Assembly: GCF_017873565.1 (NCBI RefSeq) | Contig: NZ_JAGGKH010000013.1 | Span: 62,001 to 126,000 of the forward strand | Direction of reading: 5' to 3' | DNA length: 64,000 nt | DNA from: Lederbergia galactosidilytica | GTDB taxonomy: Bacteria; Bacillota; Bacilli; Bacillales; Bacillaceae_C | Shown here: positions 36,472-45,282 of the stretch, piece by piece | Position numbering within the stretch: the stretch's first letter is position 1 | Layout of the letters: each line of letters begins with the position of its first letter | Notes under the pieces: model-generated | Seen by the model: the letters and a program-made list of their open reading frames with translations, nothing else | Told to the model about the DNA's origin: nothing | Database searches by the model: none | Position numbers and translations under genes: made by a program

Positions 36472-37116
36472 CTACCCTCTTATTTCTTGAATTTTTTGCA
36501 TGTACTGGCGCGCATTTTCCGTAATTTTCTCGTACTCCCCATTCTTAGCTGGGGCAATCAATTGACCGCCAATCCCCACAGCAACACAGCCATTTTCCAG
36601 CCATTGAGTGATATTTTCCAGACTGACACCACCTGTTGGCATAATATTTACTTGAGGTAAAGGTGCTTTAATCGCCTTGACATAATCTGGTCCAAAAGCA
36701 GAGCCTGGGAAAAGTTTGATAATATCTACCCCTGATTCCAATGCCTGTTTGATCTCAGTTACGGTCATACAACCCGGCATATAAGGAATTTGATATAAAT
36801 TACAAAGTCTTGCTGTTTCTGTATCAAAACTTGGACTTACAACAAATTGTGCACCCGCTAAAATCGCTATTCTAGCTGTGACAGCATCTAACACTGTTCC
36901 TGCACCAATCACAATATTACTGTCATCTTCATATTGTCTTGATAAATCTTTCATTACCTTGTCTGCTTCTGGGGTAGTAAAAGTGATTTCGATCCCTTTG
37001 ATTCCTCCCTGTATACAAGCCGCGGAAATCTTCATAGCTTCTTCCTTTGAATCTGCTCTAATAACCGCTACTGCCCCGGCATCTGCAATTTTAGAAAGTA
37101 ATTTAACCTTTTTCAT
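36472..37116 (-). CDS. kdgA: KDPG aldolase (2-dehydro-3-deoxy-phosphogluconate aldolase)
   Basis: A 214-residue class I aldolase cleaving KDPG to pyruvate and glyceraldehyde-3-phosphate. The Schiff-base lysine is in DIIKLFPGSAFGPDYVKAIK near residue 135. The general-base glutamate is in GGIKGIEITFTTP near residue 42, and GAGTVLDAVTA and IMPTGGVSLEN are further family motifs. Standard length. It is directly followed by the kinase gene and lies about 107 bases behind the sensor kinase gene, so it may share that transcript or have its own promoter. Together with KdgK it is the end of the galacturonate/pectin route. Confidence 0.93.
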   Translation of the reverse strand: MKKVKLLSKIADAGAVAVIRADSKEEAMKISAACIQGGIKGIEITFTTPEADKVMKDLSRQYEDDSNIVIGAGTVLDAVTARIAILAGAQFVVSPSFDTETARLCNLYQIPYMPGCMTVTEIKQALESGVDIIKLFPGSAFGPDYVKAIKAPLPQVNIMPTGGVSLENITQWLENGCVAVGIGGQLIAPAKNGEYEKITENARQYMQKIQEIRG

Positions 37117-37223
37117 TTTGCACCTCTTTTTTAATTTTTGTTCTCTTCTACAAAACGACTAGTTCCAATAATTTTCTCTTCCTTCTCTAAATAATCCTCC
37201 GCAAAAATCTAATGATCATCAAT

Positions 37224-38963
37224 TCACTTTTGAATGGGGATAAGAATTTTCACAGTTGTCCCCTCCCCTGGCAAACTCTCCATTTGAAATTGAAATTGTT
37301 CCCCATAATGCATTTTTAAACGATGATACACATTTTTTATACCGATACTTTCTCCAACAACTTCCCCAGCCTCTAATGAACGCAGGATCTGGTCAAGTTG
37401 CTCCTCTCCCATACCTGTTCCTGTATCTTTCATTGTACATTGTAATTTTCCATCTATTCTTTGAATATTTATCTCAATTTTCCCTTTCCCCTTCAGCGCC
37501 TCGATTCCATGAATGCTGGCATTCTCAACGAAAGGAATTAATGACATGTTTGGGATGGAGTAGTAGTAAGTTTCTTCCTCAACACTAATCAGATATTGCA
37601 TCTTGTCATCAAAACGGTATTCTTGTATTTCAAGGAATGAGCGGATCAAATCGACTTCCTCTTTAACCGTAACCATATCCTTCCCCCATGTGATCGATGT
37701 TCGCAATAATTGCGCCATATTTTTGATAATATTTGCTGTTTCATCTTCATTTTTCAAAATACTGCGCATACGGATCGTTTCTAATACATTGAATAAGAAA
37801 TGGGGGTTGATTTGACTTTGTAAGGCACTAAGCTGTGCCTGTTTTCTCTGTAGTTCTAAATCCTTTTTTTGGATTCGTACAATAAAGACGTCATTAATTA
37901 ACTCTTTAATTTTCTGGGACATGCGATTAAAGGCGCTTGTAAGCTCACCAATTTCATCTCGATAATCAAGTCCTTCAATCATAGCGAAATTTTGGTCTTC
38001 CACTTTTCTCATATGTTTTACAATGCGGGATAACCGTCTATGAATGGAGCTCGAAATATAGATAATCACTAGAGATGGCAGAACAAAATTAACCAAGGCG
38101 AGATAAAAAATAAAGTTTCGTGAATTTCGTACTTCATCAACTAATGCATTTTCAGAAGCTACGCCAATGACTTTCCATTGATTAATATATTGCAAGTCAT
38201 ATTGTTTCTCTAAAACAACAGTATTATCTGGAAGCACAATAGAATCGAATTGATAATCTCTATCCCCCCACGGGATACTAGAATCAGTCGTATATTCTAT
38301 AACATTCTCTTCATTCACCAAGTAGATATCTCCTGGAAAAGTAATATTATTAAATGTTTGTGTAAGCAACTCCTTTCCCAATTCAATTTTTAAAATTTTT
38401 TGGGTACTATTATGGTGATAATGATCTAATTCCCTTATTACGCTAAATGTATCTAACTTATCTGATTTCCCCTTTGTACGTGTTAAAACTGGATAAGATT
38501 TTCTTAAGTTGTTGGTGTTTTGATACCAGTAAGATTCTTTTACTTGTTCATCTATTGGGTTCACTCCACCAGCAAAAATGACCGTTTCATTATCGGTATA
38601 AACACTAATAGAATGGATTGAAGAATAAATCGGTACATATTTATCAATATCACGAAAGTCGGCATTATAAGCTCTGATAAATTCAGTAACAGATTCATAA
38701 CGGGTTTCCAAAAAAGTGTAAAGATTATTATCCGTATACAAAACAGTAGAAATCCCGATTGCATCATCAATCCCTTGCCGAAATTCATCCGCCATTTGCT
38801 CAAGAGTGAGAGATAAATCCTGTATTTTTTGTGTTTTCACATTTTCGTTTGTCACATAATAAAAGATTATATTTGTAGCAACTATAGGTATAAATACGGA
38901 GATGAAGTATACAAGTAATAATTTATTCCTCAGGCTTATATCATTAAAATGAAAGTTTTTCAT
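37224..38963 (-). CDS. Sensor histidine kinase, YesM-like
   Basis: A 579-residue membrane sensor. Helices near residues 14-36 and 280-303 bracket an extracellular Cache-type domain. A HAMP domain follows (RRLSRIVKHMRKVEDQNF, to about 370), then the His_kinase domain with the phospho-acceptor in SALQSQINPHFLFNVLETIR (His near residue 387). The ATPase part has PFVENASIHGIEALKGKGKI and GTGMGEEQLDQILRSLEAGE. The gene begins 12 bases after the response regulator ends, so the two are co-translated. Such pairs detect oligosaccharides or importer states and switch on hemicellulose or pectin genes. Confidence 0.92.
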   Translation of the reverse strand: MKNFHFNDISLRNKLLLVYFISVFIPIVATNIIFYYVTNENVKTQKIQDLSLTLEQMADEFRQGIDDAIGISTVLYTDNNLYTFLETRYESVTEFIRAYNADFRDIDKYVPIYSSIHSISVYTDNETVIFAGGVNPIDEQVKESYWYQNTNNLRKSYPVLTRTKGKSDKLDTFSVIRELDHYHHNSTQKILKIELGKELLTQTFNNITFPGDIYLVNEENVIEYTTDSSIPWGDRDYQFDSIVLPDNTVVLEKQYDLQYINQWKVIGVASENALVDEVRNSRNFIFYLALVNFVLPSLVIIYISSSIHRRLSRIVKHMRKVEDQNFAMIEGLDYRDEIGELTSAFNRMSQKIKELINDVFIVRIQKKDLELQRKQAQLSALQSQINPHFLFNVLETIRMRSILKNEDETANIIKNMAQLLRTSITWGKDMVTVKEEVDLIRSFLEIQEYRFDDKMQYLISVEEETYYYSIPNMSLIPFVENASIHGIEALKGKGKIEINIQRIDGKLQCTMKDTGTGMGEEQLDQILRSLEAGEVVGESIGIKNVYHRLKMHYGEQFQFQMESLPGEGTTVKILIPIQK

Positions 38964-38975
38964 TAGACCGCCACT

Positions 38976-40535
38976 TTATAAAGATTTTCCATGGATTTTT
39001 TTTCTATATTGTGTAGGTGTTATTCCCTCGTATTTTTCAAACTGAGTCACAAAATAATCTGCATTTCCAAATCCGACACTTTCTGCTACTTGGTACACGC
39101 GCATATCCGTTTGTCTCAAAAGTTTTTTCGCTTCATTCATGCGAACTTCTAGTATAAAGTCTTTGTAATAAATCCCATAAGTCTTCCTAAATAGTTGTCC
39201 CATATAGACGGGATTCATATAAAACTCATTTGCAAGACTTTTTAATGTAATATTTTCCTGGAAGTGGTTTTCAATATATTTTTTCACTTTATAAATATTT
39301 CCGTTTGCATGATCACTATGTAGGAGATGAATCAGTTCAGCACAATCTAGAACAAACTCGGTAAACATTGTTTGTATTTCTTTAAAGGTAAGCGGATACT
39401 TATCCCATTGAAGCATTGTGTGTAATGTTGATACTTGATTCTCATCACCATCTAATTGTTTAATTGTTTTTATCAACTCGTGGACACATCGATTAATTGA
39501 CGTTTTTACAGCATCACGGGCAAACATCTTCTTCCTAAATTCTCGAAACATCTCTTCAATTGTACTCAGTATTGCCTTTAAATTATTCTCTTCAATTCTA
39601 TCCATTAATCTTTTATAAAGAGAATGGTCAAGCTCGATATAATGAACGGATTGCTCCCGCACTAATTCAAAATAAATCGGGTCATTCCTCTCCGTTGTGT
39701 ATTTGAATTGAGAAACCATGTTCGCGGTTTCAAAAGACTCCTTAATTCCAGAAGGGCCCTTGACTGTTTTGCCAACAAATAAGGATATTTCTGTCTTCAA
39801 TCGTGTTGATAGCTGTTCTTGTAAATCTGTTACAAAATGTTCTAGATTACCTTTAATAGAATGTAACTGCCGGATCGATACCAATAGTCCAAAACTATTT
39901 ATCCCATGATCACGAGTTAATATCATGTCCTCTTGTAAGTATGACATAATAGCTTGATTGATCTTTTCTTTCAGATTACATATTTCGTGGATTGCATTAT
40001 TTATTTCTAAAATAATATATTTCAATTCTTCCGCATTCGCAATATTTAATTTTTGTTGAAGTATAGTACAATTTTCCTCATTCGTCTCACCAATTAGGAT
40101 CTCTTCCAGCGCCGTCAATGCTACCCTTTTTTCTCTATTTATTTTCCATTCTTTCTCCGTTCGTAATTTGTCTGCAAGTCGAATTAAAGTTTTTTCAAAT
40201 TCATCCTTATCAATAGGTTTTAAAATAAAGTCTTGTACACCATACCGCATTGCTTGTTGAGCATATTTAAAATCGTTATAACCACTTACAATTACAAAAT
40301 TAGGTTTAAGGTTGGTTGATTCAACTGTACTCTTAATTAATTCCAATCCATCCAATACAGGCATTCGTATATCTGTCACAACTAAATCAGGTTTCCTTTC
40401 TAGGATCAATTCTAGAGCGTCTTCTCCGTTATCAGCTTCTGCACAAACTTTAAAGCCACACTTTTCCCAATCAATTAAACGAAGTAACCCCTTTCTAACA
40501 AAATGATCATCATCGACCAAAAAAACATTATGCAC
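38976..40535 (-). CDS. AraC-type response regulator, YesN-like
   Basis: A 519-residue regulator. The receiver domain (1-120) has the acidic pocket VDDDHF, phospho-acceptor Asp55 in VVTDIRMPVLDGLEL and Lys in FILKPIDKDEFE. A middle linker region (130-410) precedes a C-terminal AraC DNA-binding domain (about 415-515; MGQLFRKTYGIYYKDFILEV and ESVGFGNADYFVTQFEKYEG). Start is a GTG at 40535, with GGGGGG eight bases upstream. It is paired with the YesM-like kinase and preceded by a DUF624 gene. Its targets are probably among the nearby xylan or pectin genes. Confidence 0.92.
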   Translation of the reverse strand: MHNVFLVDDDHFVRKGLLRLIDWEKCGFKVCAEADNGEDALELILERKPDLVVTDIRMPVLDGLELIKSTVESTNLKPNFVIVSGYNDFKYAQQAMRYGVQDFILKPIDKDEFEKTLIRLADKLRTEKEWKINREKRVALTALEEILIGETNEENCTILQQKLNIANAEELKYIILEINNAIHEICNLKEKINQAIMSYLQEDMILTRDHGINSFGLLVSIRQLHSIKGNLEHFVTDLQEQLSTRLKTEISLFVGKTVKGPSGIKESFETANMVSQFKYTTERNDPIYFELVREQSVHYIELDHSLYKRLMDRIEENNLKAILSTIEEMFREFRKKMFARDAVKTSINRCVHELIKTIKQLDGDENQVSTLHTMLQWDKYPLTFKEIQTMFTEFVLDCAELIHLLHSDHANGNIYKVKKYIENHFQENITLKSLANEFYMNPVYMGQLFRKTYGIYYKDFILEVRMNEAKKLLRQTDMRVYQVAESVGFGNADYFVTQFEKYEGITPTQYRKKIHGKSL

Positions 40536-40642
40536 AGATTTATCCCCCCTTCGATTAATGATGAATCGCAGGTTCCTTAAACTTCCGATGCTATGAAGAA
40601 TAGTGATTTATTAGCTAATTTGATTCGATTCTTTCCTTAATC

Positions 40643-41287
40643 TCAATCTATTTTCTCTGTAAATTTTCTTTGCTTTTTTTCTATACTATTAAACGCCAAT
40701 AAAGCACATCCCATGATTGACGCTGCAGACAAACTAATACCAATTGAAGGTAAAAGCCCTGGAATATAATTAAATAAAAAGGCGAAGACCACTAAAGCGA
40801 CCACCATCAGAATTGTTGCCAATGGACTAAAAAATCCGATTAAAAAGGCATTTTTAAAATAGCGGAAAAATTTTAAATCAAAATGGACATACACGGGAAA
40901 TATATACAAAATCATAATGAAATAAATAGTGCCTAATATGACTAATCCCGCTTGCATAATATACAACATTAACCCTTGTATATTAGCCAATAATTGAAAG
41001 TCTAAATATAAGATATAACCAATGAAAAGAGTGATATAACCAATTCCATTGACCTTAAAAAATTCTTGTCTATATGTTTTTATAAACACTTTTGTTATCT
41101 GGACCTCTTGAACATCATTACGGAACCAACCTTGATAAACCGCATACATAGCCGCCGTAGCAGGAAATATACCAAATGCAATAAATCCAATACAAGTAAA
41201 CACCAACCATAATATGTTAATATAAAAAATCCACATTAACCATTCTAAAAAACGATAAAATCCACCAATATTATTCGTTTTTGCCAT
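40643..41287 (-). CDS. DUF624 (YesL-like) membrane protein
   Basis: A 214-residue membrane protein with about five to six hydrophobic helices. The family pattern is seen in WLMWIFYINILWLVFTCIGF, the GIFPATAAMYAVYQGWFRND loop and a central FFKVNGIGYITLF. DUF624/YesL proteins are of unknown function but recur next to oligosaccharide importers and YesM/YesN pairs in Bacillota. GGAAGAGGTATAAG precedes the ATG. It is upstream of the response regulator by 107 bases in the same direction and probably co-transcribed. Two more members occur in this window. Confidence 0.88.
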   Translation of the reverse strand: MAKTNNIGGFYRFLEWLMWIFYINILWLVFTCIGFIAFGIFPATAAMYAVYQGWFRNDVQEVQITKVFIKTYRQEFFKVNGIGYITLFIGYILYLDFQLLANIQGLMLYIMQAGLVILGTIYFIMILYIFPVYVHFDLKFFRYFKNAFLIGFFSPLATILMVVALVVFAFLFNYIPGLLPSIGISLSAASIMGCALLAFNSIEKKQRKFTEKID

Positions 41288-41336
41288 CTTATACCTCTTC
41301 CTATATCTGTTAGCATTTTTTCAGTGCGGAATTGCC

Positions 41337-41345
41337 TACCATAAT
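41337..41345. promoter_or_regulatory. Putative regulator half-site TACCATAAT
   Basis: One of several TACCATA/TATGGTA words in the divergent region between DUF624 and the beta-xylosidase gene; see also 41484-41530. Confidence 0.3.
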
Positions 41346-41483
41346 ACCTCTTCCTATCGCAACAATTAGTTTACAATAATAAAGAGACTTCACGACTATT
41401 TCTAAATATAAAAAGTTTCTTTATTTTAACTAATGTGGTAGTCTAGCATTAATAAAGCCCTTTCTTTAATTATACTACCATTC

Positions 41484-41532
41484 TACCATACTTGTAAGCG
41501 CATTAAAATTATATTAAAACTTGTATGGTAAT
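41484..41532. promoter_or_regulatory. Inverted TACCATAC / GTATGGTA pair with a cre-like core before xynB
   Basis: TACCATAC (41484-41491) and GTATGGTA (41523-41530) form an inverted pair 39 bases apart, centre to centre. Between them TGTAAGCGCATTAA (41493-41506) matches cre in 12 of 14 positions. The same GTATGGTAAT word recurs before the importer operon at 45092. This looks like an activator/repressor binding region plus CcpA control. Confidence 0.5.
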
Positions 41533-41570
41533 GTGATAGTATTAATAAAAATAATTCTAGAGGTGGTAAA

Positions 41571-43184
41571 ATGGCAATAATTCGTAATCCTATACTTACA
41601 GGCTTCAATCCAGATCCGAGTATTTGTCGAGTAGGTGAAGACTATTATATTGCAGTGTCGACTTTTGAGTGGTTTCCTGGTGTGGGAATCTATCACTCTC
41701 AAGATTTGAAAAACTGGCGTTTAGCTTCACGACCATTAAATCGCTTAAGCCAATTAAATATGATCGGTAATCCCGATTCTGGGGGAATTTGGGCTCCCCA
41801 ATTGTCTTACAATGATGGGAAGTTTTGGCTAATCTACACTGATGTAAAAGTAACCGAAGGCCAATGGAAAGATTCCCATAATTATCTTGTGACTTGTGAC
41901 ACAATTGATGGTGAATGGTCTGATCCAGTCTTTTTAAACAGCTCGGGATTTGATCCTTCTCTATTCCATGATGAGGATGGTAAAAAATATTTAGTGAATA
42001 TGCTTTGGGATCATCGCGTTGGCCATCATAATTTTTATGGAATTGTTCTGCAAGAATATAATGCCAATGAGGAAAAATTGGTTGGTAAAACAGAAATCAT
42101 TTTTAAGGGCACAGATGTAAAATTAACAGAAGCACCTCATCTTTATAAATGGAATGGCTATTACTATTTATTAACAGCTGAAGGTGGTACAAAGTATGAC
42201 CATCAAGCTACGATTGCACGTTCCAAAAATCTAAAAGGACCGTATGAAGTACATCCTGAAAACCCGTTAATTTCATCCTTTTCCGACCCTAGAAATCCTT
42301 TGCAAAAGGCTGGGCATGCTTCGATCGTCAAAACTCATACAGATGAGTGGTTTTTAGTACATTTAACTGGTCGCCCTTTACCTCGAGAAAATCAGCCATT
42401 ATTAGATCCACGCGGTTATTGCCCGCTTGGAAGAGAAACAGCGATACAAAGACTTGAATGGAAAAATGATTGGCCTTATGTAGTTGGTGGTAACTCACCA
42501 TCCCTTGAAATAGAAGGGCCAAATATTAAAGAAATAAAATTTGAAAAAGATTATGAGGAGAAAGATGACTTTAATACGGGTAAACTTAATCTTCATTTTC
42601 AAACATTACGTATCCCATTAGATGAAGAGATTCTTTCATTAAAAGATAATCCAGGCCATCTACGCTTGTATGGAAAAGAATCATTAACATCAAAATTCAC
42701 ACAGTCTTTTGTCGCAAGGCGTTGGCAACATTTCAATTTTGTGGCCGAAACCAAGGTTGCATTTAATCCAGAAACTTTCCAACAATCAGCGGGATTGACG
42801 AATTATTATAATACGCAAAATTGGACTTCGCTCCAAATCTCATGGCATGAAGAGAAAGGCAGAATTCTCGAGCTAATGACCTGTGACAATTTTACTTTTA
42901 GCCAACCACTTAAGGGAAAGGAAATTAGCATACCTGATCATGTTGATTATGTATATCTACGTGTCAATGTCAAGACAGCTACTTACGAATATTCTTATTC
43001 CTTTGATGGGGAAAACTGGCATCTGCTTCCTGTAACCTTCCCATCTTACAAACTATCAGATGACTATATTCAGGGTGGAGGATTTTTTACAGGGGCATTT
43101 GTTGGAATGCGTTGTCAAGATACTTCAGGACAAAATAAATACGCAGACTTTGATTATTTTATTTATAAAGAAGAAATAGAATAA
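41571..43184 (+). CDS. xynB: Beta-xylosidase, glycoside hydrolase family 43
   Basis: A 537-residue cytoplasmic GH43 enzyme (XynB-type, subfamily 11-like) releasing xylose from xylo-oligosaccharides. The five-bladed propeller has the three catalytic acids: Asp15 in [17 protein letters not shown], Asp128 in [14 protein letters not shown] and Glu187 in [14 protein letters not shown]-terminal beta-sandwich (about 325-535) ends with [14 protein letters not shown], which contributes to the active site in this subfamily. AGAGGTGG precedes the ATG. It leads a rightward run of xylan genes (GH8 Rex, ABC importer) and has cre and repeat operator-like words upstream. Confidence 0.95.
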   Translation: MAIIRNPILTGFNPDPSICRVGEDYYIAVSTFEWFPGVGIYHSQDLKNWRLASRPLNRLSQLNMIGNPDSGGIWAPQLSYNDGKFWLIYTDVKVTEGQWKDSHNYLVTCDTIDGEWSDPVFLNSSGFDPSLFHDEDGKKYLVNMLWDHRVGHHNFYGIVLQEYNANEEKLVGKTEIIFKGTDVKLTEAPHLYKWNGYYYLLTAEGGTKYDHQATIARSKNLKGPYEVHPENPLISSFSDPRNPLQKAGHASIVKTHTDEWFLVHLTGRPLPRENQPLLDPRGYCPLGRETAIQRLEWKNDWPYVVGGNSPSLEIEGPNIKEIKFEKDYEEKDDFNTGKLNLHFQTLRIPLDEEILSLKDNPGHLRLYGKESLTSKFTQSFVARRWQHFNFVAETKVAFNPETFQQSAGLTNYYNTQNWTSLQISWHEEKGRILELMTCDNFTFSQPLKGKEISIPDHVDYVYLRVNVKTATYEYSYSFDGENWHLLPVTFPSYKLSDDYIQGGGFFTGAFVGMRCQDTSGQNKYADFDYFIYKEEIE

Positions 43185-43204
43185 TCTTTTCACTTCAAGT
43201 AAGC

Positions 43205-43250
43205 GGCTGCCGAAAAGATCAACAAACTGATCTTTCGGTGGCCCCTATTT
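43205..43250 (+). terminator. Intrinsic terminator of xynB
   Basis: CCGAAAAGATCA pairs with TGATCTTTCGG (one bulge), and the outer GGCTG/TGGCC may extend the stem. CCCTATTTTTTA follows. Confidence 0.8.
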
Positions 43251-43513
43251 TTTATAATTAGGTAGTTAATTACACAGAAGAACTCACTGTCCGAAGGCGA
43301 TTCAGAGAGCTTCCTCCCGAAATGTCTCATATCTCTTTCTACGCCAATCACATGCAGAAAAGTGAAGCAAGCCTCTTTGACATACTCCTCCACAACAGTG
43401 CACAAAAGATCGTCCAATCTAGAAAAAATGGTTCTGGTATCCCCATATTTATCGTGAATTCTCCGCAATCAAGGAAAAAGCTTTACTAATTGCAGAACAA
43501 GTATACGGTTCTT
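43251..43513. other. Short gene-free stretch with an unexplained open frame
   Basis: A forward frame without a start codon or ribosome binding site is open at about 43263-43488 (ELPPEMSHISFYANHMQKSE, then ASLFDILLHNSAQKIV). It may be a remnant of a lost gene; I do not recognise it. The reverse frame over the same bases is also open but equally unfamiliar. Confidence 0.3.
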
Positions 43514-43527
43514 TGCAAGCGCTTTAC
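43514..43527. promoter_or_regulatory. Weak cre-like site before the exo-oligoxylanase gene
   Basis: TGCAAGCGCTTTAC matches the cre consensus in 11 of 14 positions around a correct central CG, about 150 bases before the GTG start. Confidence 0.4.
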
Positions 43528-43673
43528 TTTACAAAGGATTATCTTTACTTTTCAAAGTTTTAACAAGTACGTCTTATACTATAATGAAAAAAGTAAATAA
43601 GTTTTTACCAGAAAGGAAAGACAAATCCTTAGACAACCATTTGATTAACCAGACATGTAGAGGAGGTAGAAAG

Positions 43674-44813
43674 GTGAAGAATAATCAAGCAATTTTACAC
43701 AGCAAGGATTATCGAAACTTACTGAAGGAATATGGTTATTCTGAAACTGATATCCAAGAAAGAATAATTGAAACTTGGGATAAGCTATTTTCCGATCAAT
43801 ATCCAGATACACAGATTTATTATCCTGTAGGAGATGATCTAGCCTATATGCTCGATACAGGAAACTTAGATGTTCGGACAGAGGGAATGTCTTATGGGAT
43901 GATGATGGCTGTCCAAATGAATAAAAGAGAAGTATTTGATCGTCTTTGGAAATGGAGTAAGAAATACATGTTTATGAAAACAGGAGAACATGCCGGATAT
44001 TTTGCTTGGTCATGTAGGCCTGATGGTACAAAGCTTTCATACGGTCCAGCACCTGATGGGGAAGAATATTTTGCGATGGCTTTATTTTTTGCTTCCCATA
44101 GATGGGGGGATGGTCCAGCACCATTTAACTATAATCAGCAAGCAAAAGACTTATTACATACTTGTCTCCATAAAGGTGAAAATGGTCTAGGACAACCAAT
44201 GTGGAATCTTGAAAATAAGCTTATAAAATTCGTTCCAAATGTGGAATTCTCTGATCCTTCCTACCATTTGCCACATTTCTATGAATTATTCGCTTTATGG
44301 GCTTACCCAGAGGACAGACCATTTTGGAAGAGTGCTGCTTTGGCAAGTAGAAAGTATTTAAAAATCGCAACTCATCCCGAAACAGGCTTAGCCCCTGAAT
44401 ATGCCTTTTATGATGGGACCCCAAACAATATTAGGGGATATGGACATTTTTTTAGTGATTCCTACCGAGTGGCTTGTAATATTGCACTAGATTATGAATG
44501 GTTTAAAGATCCAGAATGTCCAATCAAGATCAATGAAAAAATCCAGAGATTTTTTGCTGATAAAAATCCTTCAGATTATCGTAGATACACCATTGCTGGT
44601 GAAGCATTTGAGGAGAAATCTTTACACCCCATTGGTCTAATTGCAACAAATGCTATGGCTTCTCTTGCCACCTCAAGTCCTAATGCAAAAAAATATGTCG
44701 ACCTATTCTGGAATACACCTATACGTTCAGGAAAACGCCGCTATTATGATAACTGTTTATACTTTTTTAGTTTACTAGCATTAAGTGGGAATTTTAAAAT
44801 TTGGATGCCCTAG
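43674..44813 (+). CDS. Reducing-end xylose-releasing exo-oligoxylanase, GH8 (Rex)
   Basis: A 379-residue cytoplasmic GH8 enzyme that removes xylose from the reducing end of xylo-oligosaccharides. The catalytic acid Glu70 lies in NLDVRTEGMSYGMMMAV, the same numbering as the B. halodurans enzyme. The catalytic Asp is in YGHFFSDSYRVACN, and TNAMASLA and RRYYDNCLYFFSLLALSGNF are near-identical to that enzyme as I remember it. Start is the GTG at 43674, with AGAGGAGG eight bases upstream. The frame extends 30 codons further without a site. It complements the GH43 enzyme, which works from the non-reducing end. Confidence 0.94.
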   Translation: MKNNQAILHSKDYRNLLKEYGYSETDIQERIIETWDKLFSDQYPDTQIYYPVGDDLAYMLDTGNLDVRTEGMSYGMMMAVQMNKREVFDRLWKWSKKYMFMKTGEHAGYFAWSCRPDGTKLSYGPAPDGEEYFAMALFFASHRWGDGPAPFNYNQQAKDLLHTCLHKGENGLGQPMWNLENKLIKFVPNVEFSDPSYHLPHFYELFALWAYPEDRPFWKSAALASRKYLKIATHPETGLAPEYAFYDGTPNNIRGYGHFFSDSYRVACNIALDYEWFKDPECPIKINEKIQRFFADKNPSDYRRYTIAGEAFEEKSLHPIGLIATNAMASLATSSPNAKKYVDLFWNTPIRSGKRRYYDNCLYFFSLLALSGNFKIWMP

Positions 44814-44864
44814 ATTAAAGGAATGTAAGTCTCCCTTTTAAACCTTTTTAAGGGTAGTCCGAAA

Positions 44865-45015
44865 ATAATATGGAATAAATGAGTCATAGTTTTTAAAAAT
44901 CGCAAATGGAATATTCCCCCTGTCCATGGGAGAATGTCAAGTCTCCTCAAGCTTCGCCTTCAGGGTCCTACTCTTTTTACTTCCCGTAGGAGTCTCGCCT
45001 ATTCCATTTGCGGGG
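44865..45015 (-). repeat. Intergenic element with GGAGTC...CTTCCCG words
   Basis: TGGAATAAATGAG and CCTATTCCATTTGC form the approximate inverted ends. Inside are GAATGTCAAGTCTCCTCAAG, CTTCGCCTTCAGGGTCCTAC and TACTTCCCGTAGGAGTCTCG, the reverse-strand words also seen in the centre of the 31316-31612 element. It is a related but distinct family member with different ends. Confidence 0.65.
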
Positions 45016-45091
45016 ATGGCTTATCGCTTCATATTTACCATGCGATCATCCGAATACTCTTTCAACATTAAATTACAGTATCTAATCACTA

Positions 45092-45152
45092 GTATGGTAA
45101 TAAACAATAATCTAGTTACCCATAATTCCCTATTTCAGCCTGTATACCATAT
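45092..45152. promoter_or_regulatory. GTATGGTAAT and TACCATAT words before the importer operon
   Basis: GTATGGTAAT (45092-45101) repeats the word at 41523-41532 before xynB, and TACCATAT (45145-45152) is an inverted partner. Shared control with xynB is suggested. Confidence 0.4.
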
Positions 45153-45184
45153 TAAGTCATAAGATACTTTATTTCTCCCTTTAT

Positions 45185-45198
45185 TGTAAGCGTTTTAT
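45185..45198. promoter_or_regulatory. Putative cre (CcpA) site before the importer operon
   Basis: TGTAAGCGTTTTAT matches TGWAANCGNTNWCA in 12 of 14 positions, about 85 bases upstream of the binding-protein start. Confidence 0.6.
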
Positions 45199-45282
45199 AT
45201 CTATTTTACTTACTCTGCTTATTTAGATTCATAACAAAGATTATGAATTTTATAAGATAAAAAAATGAAAAGGGGTTGTCTT

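Noticed and set aside
43190-43468. Minus-strand gene of 92 codons
   Set aside because: It covers the xynB terminator, lacks a ribosome binding site and resembles no family.
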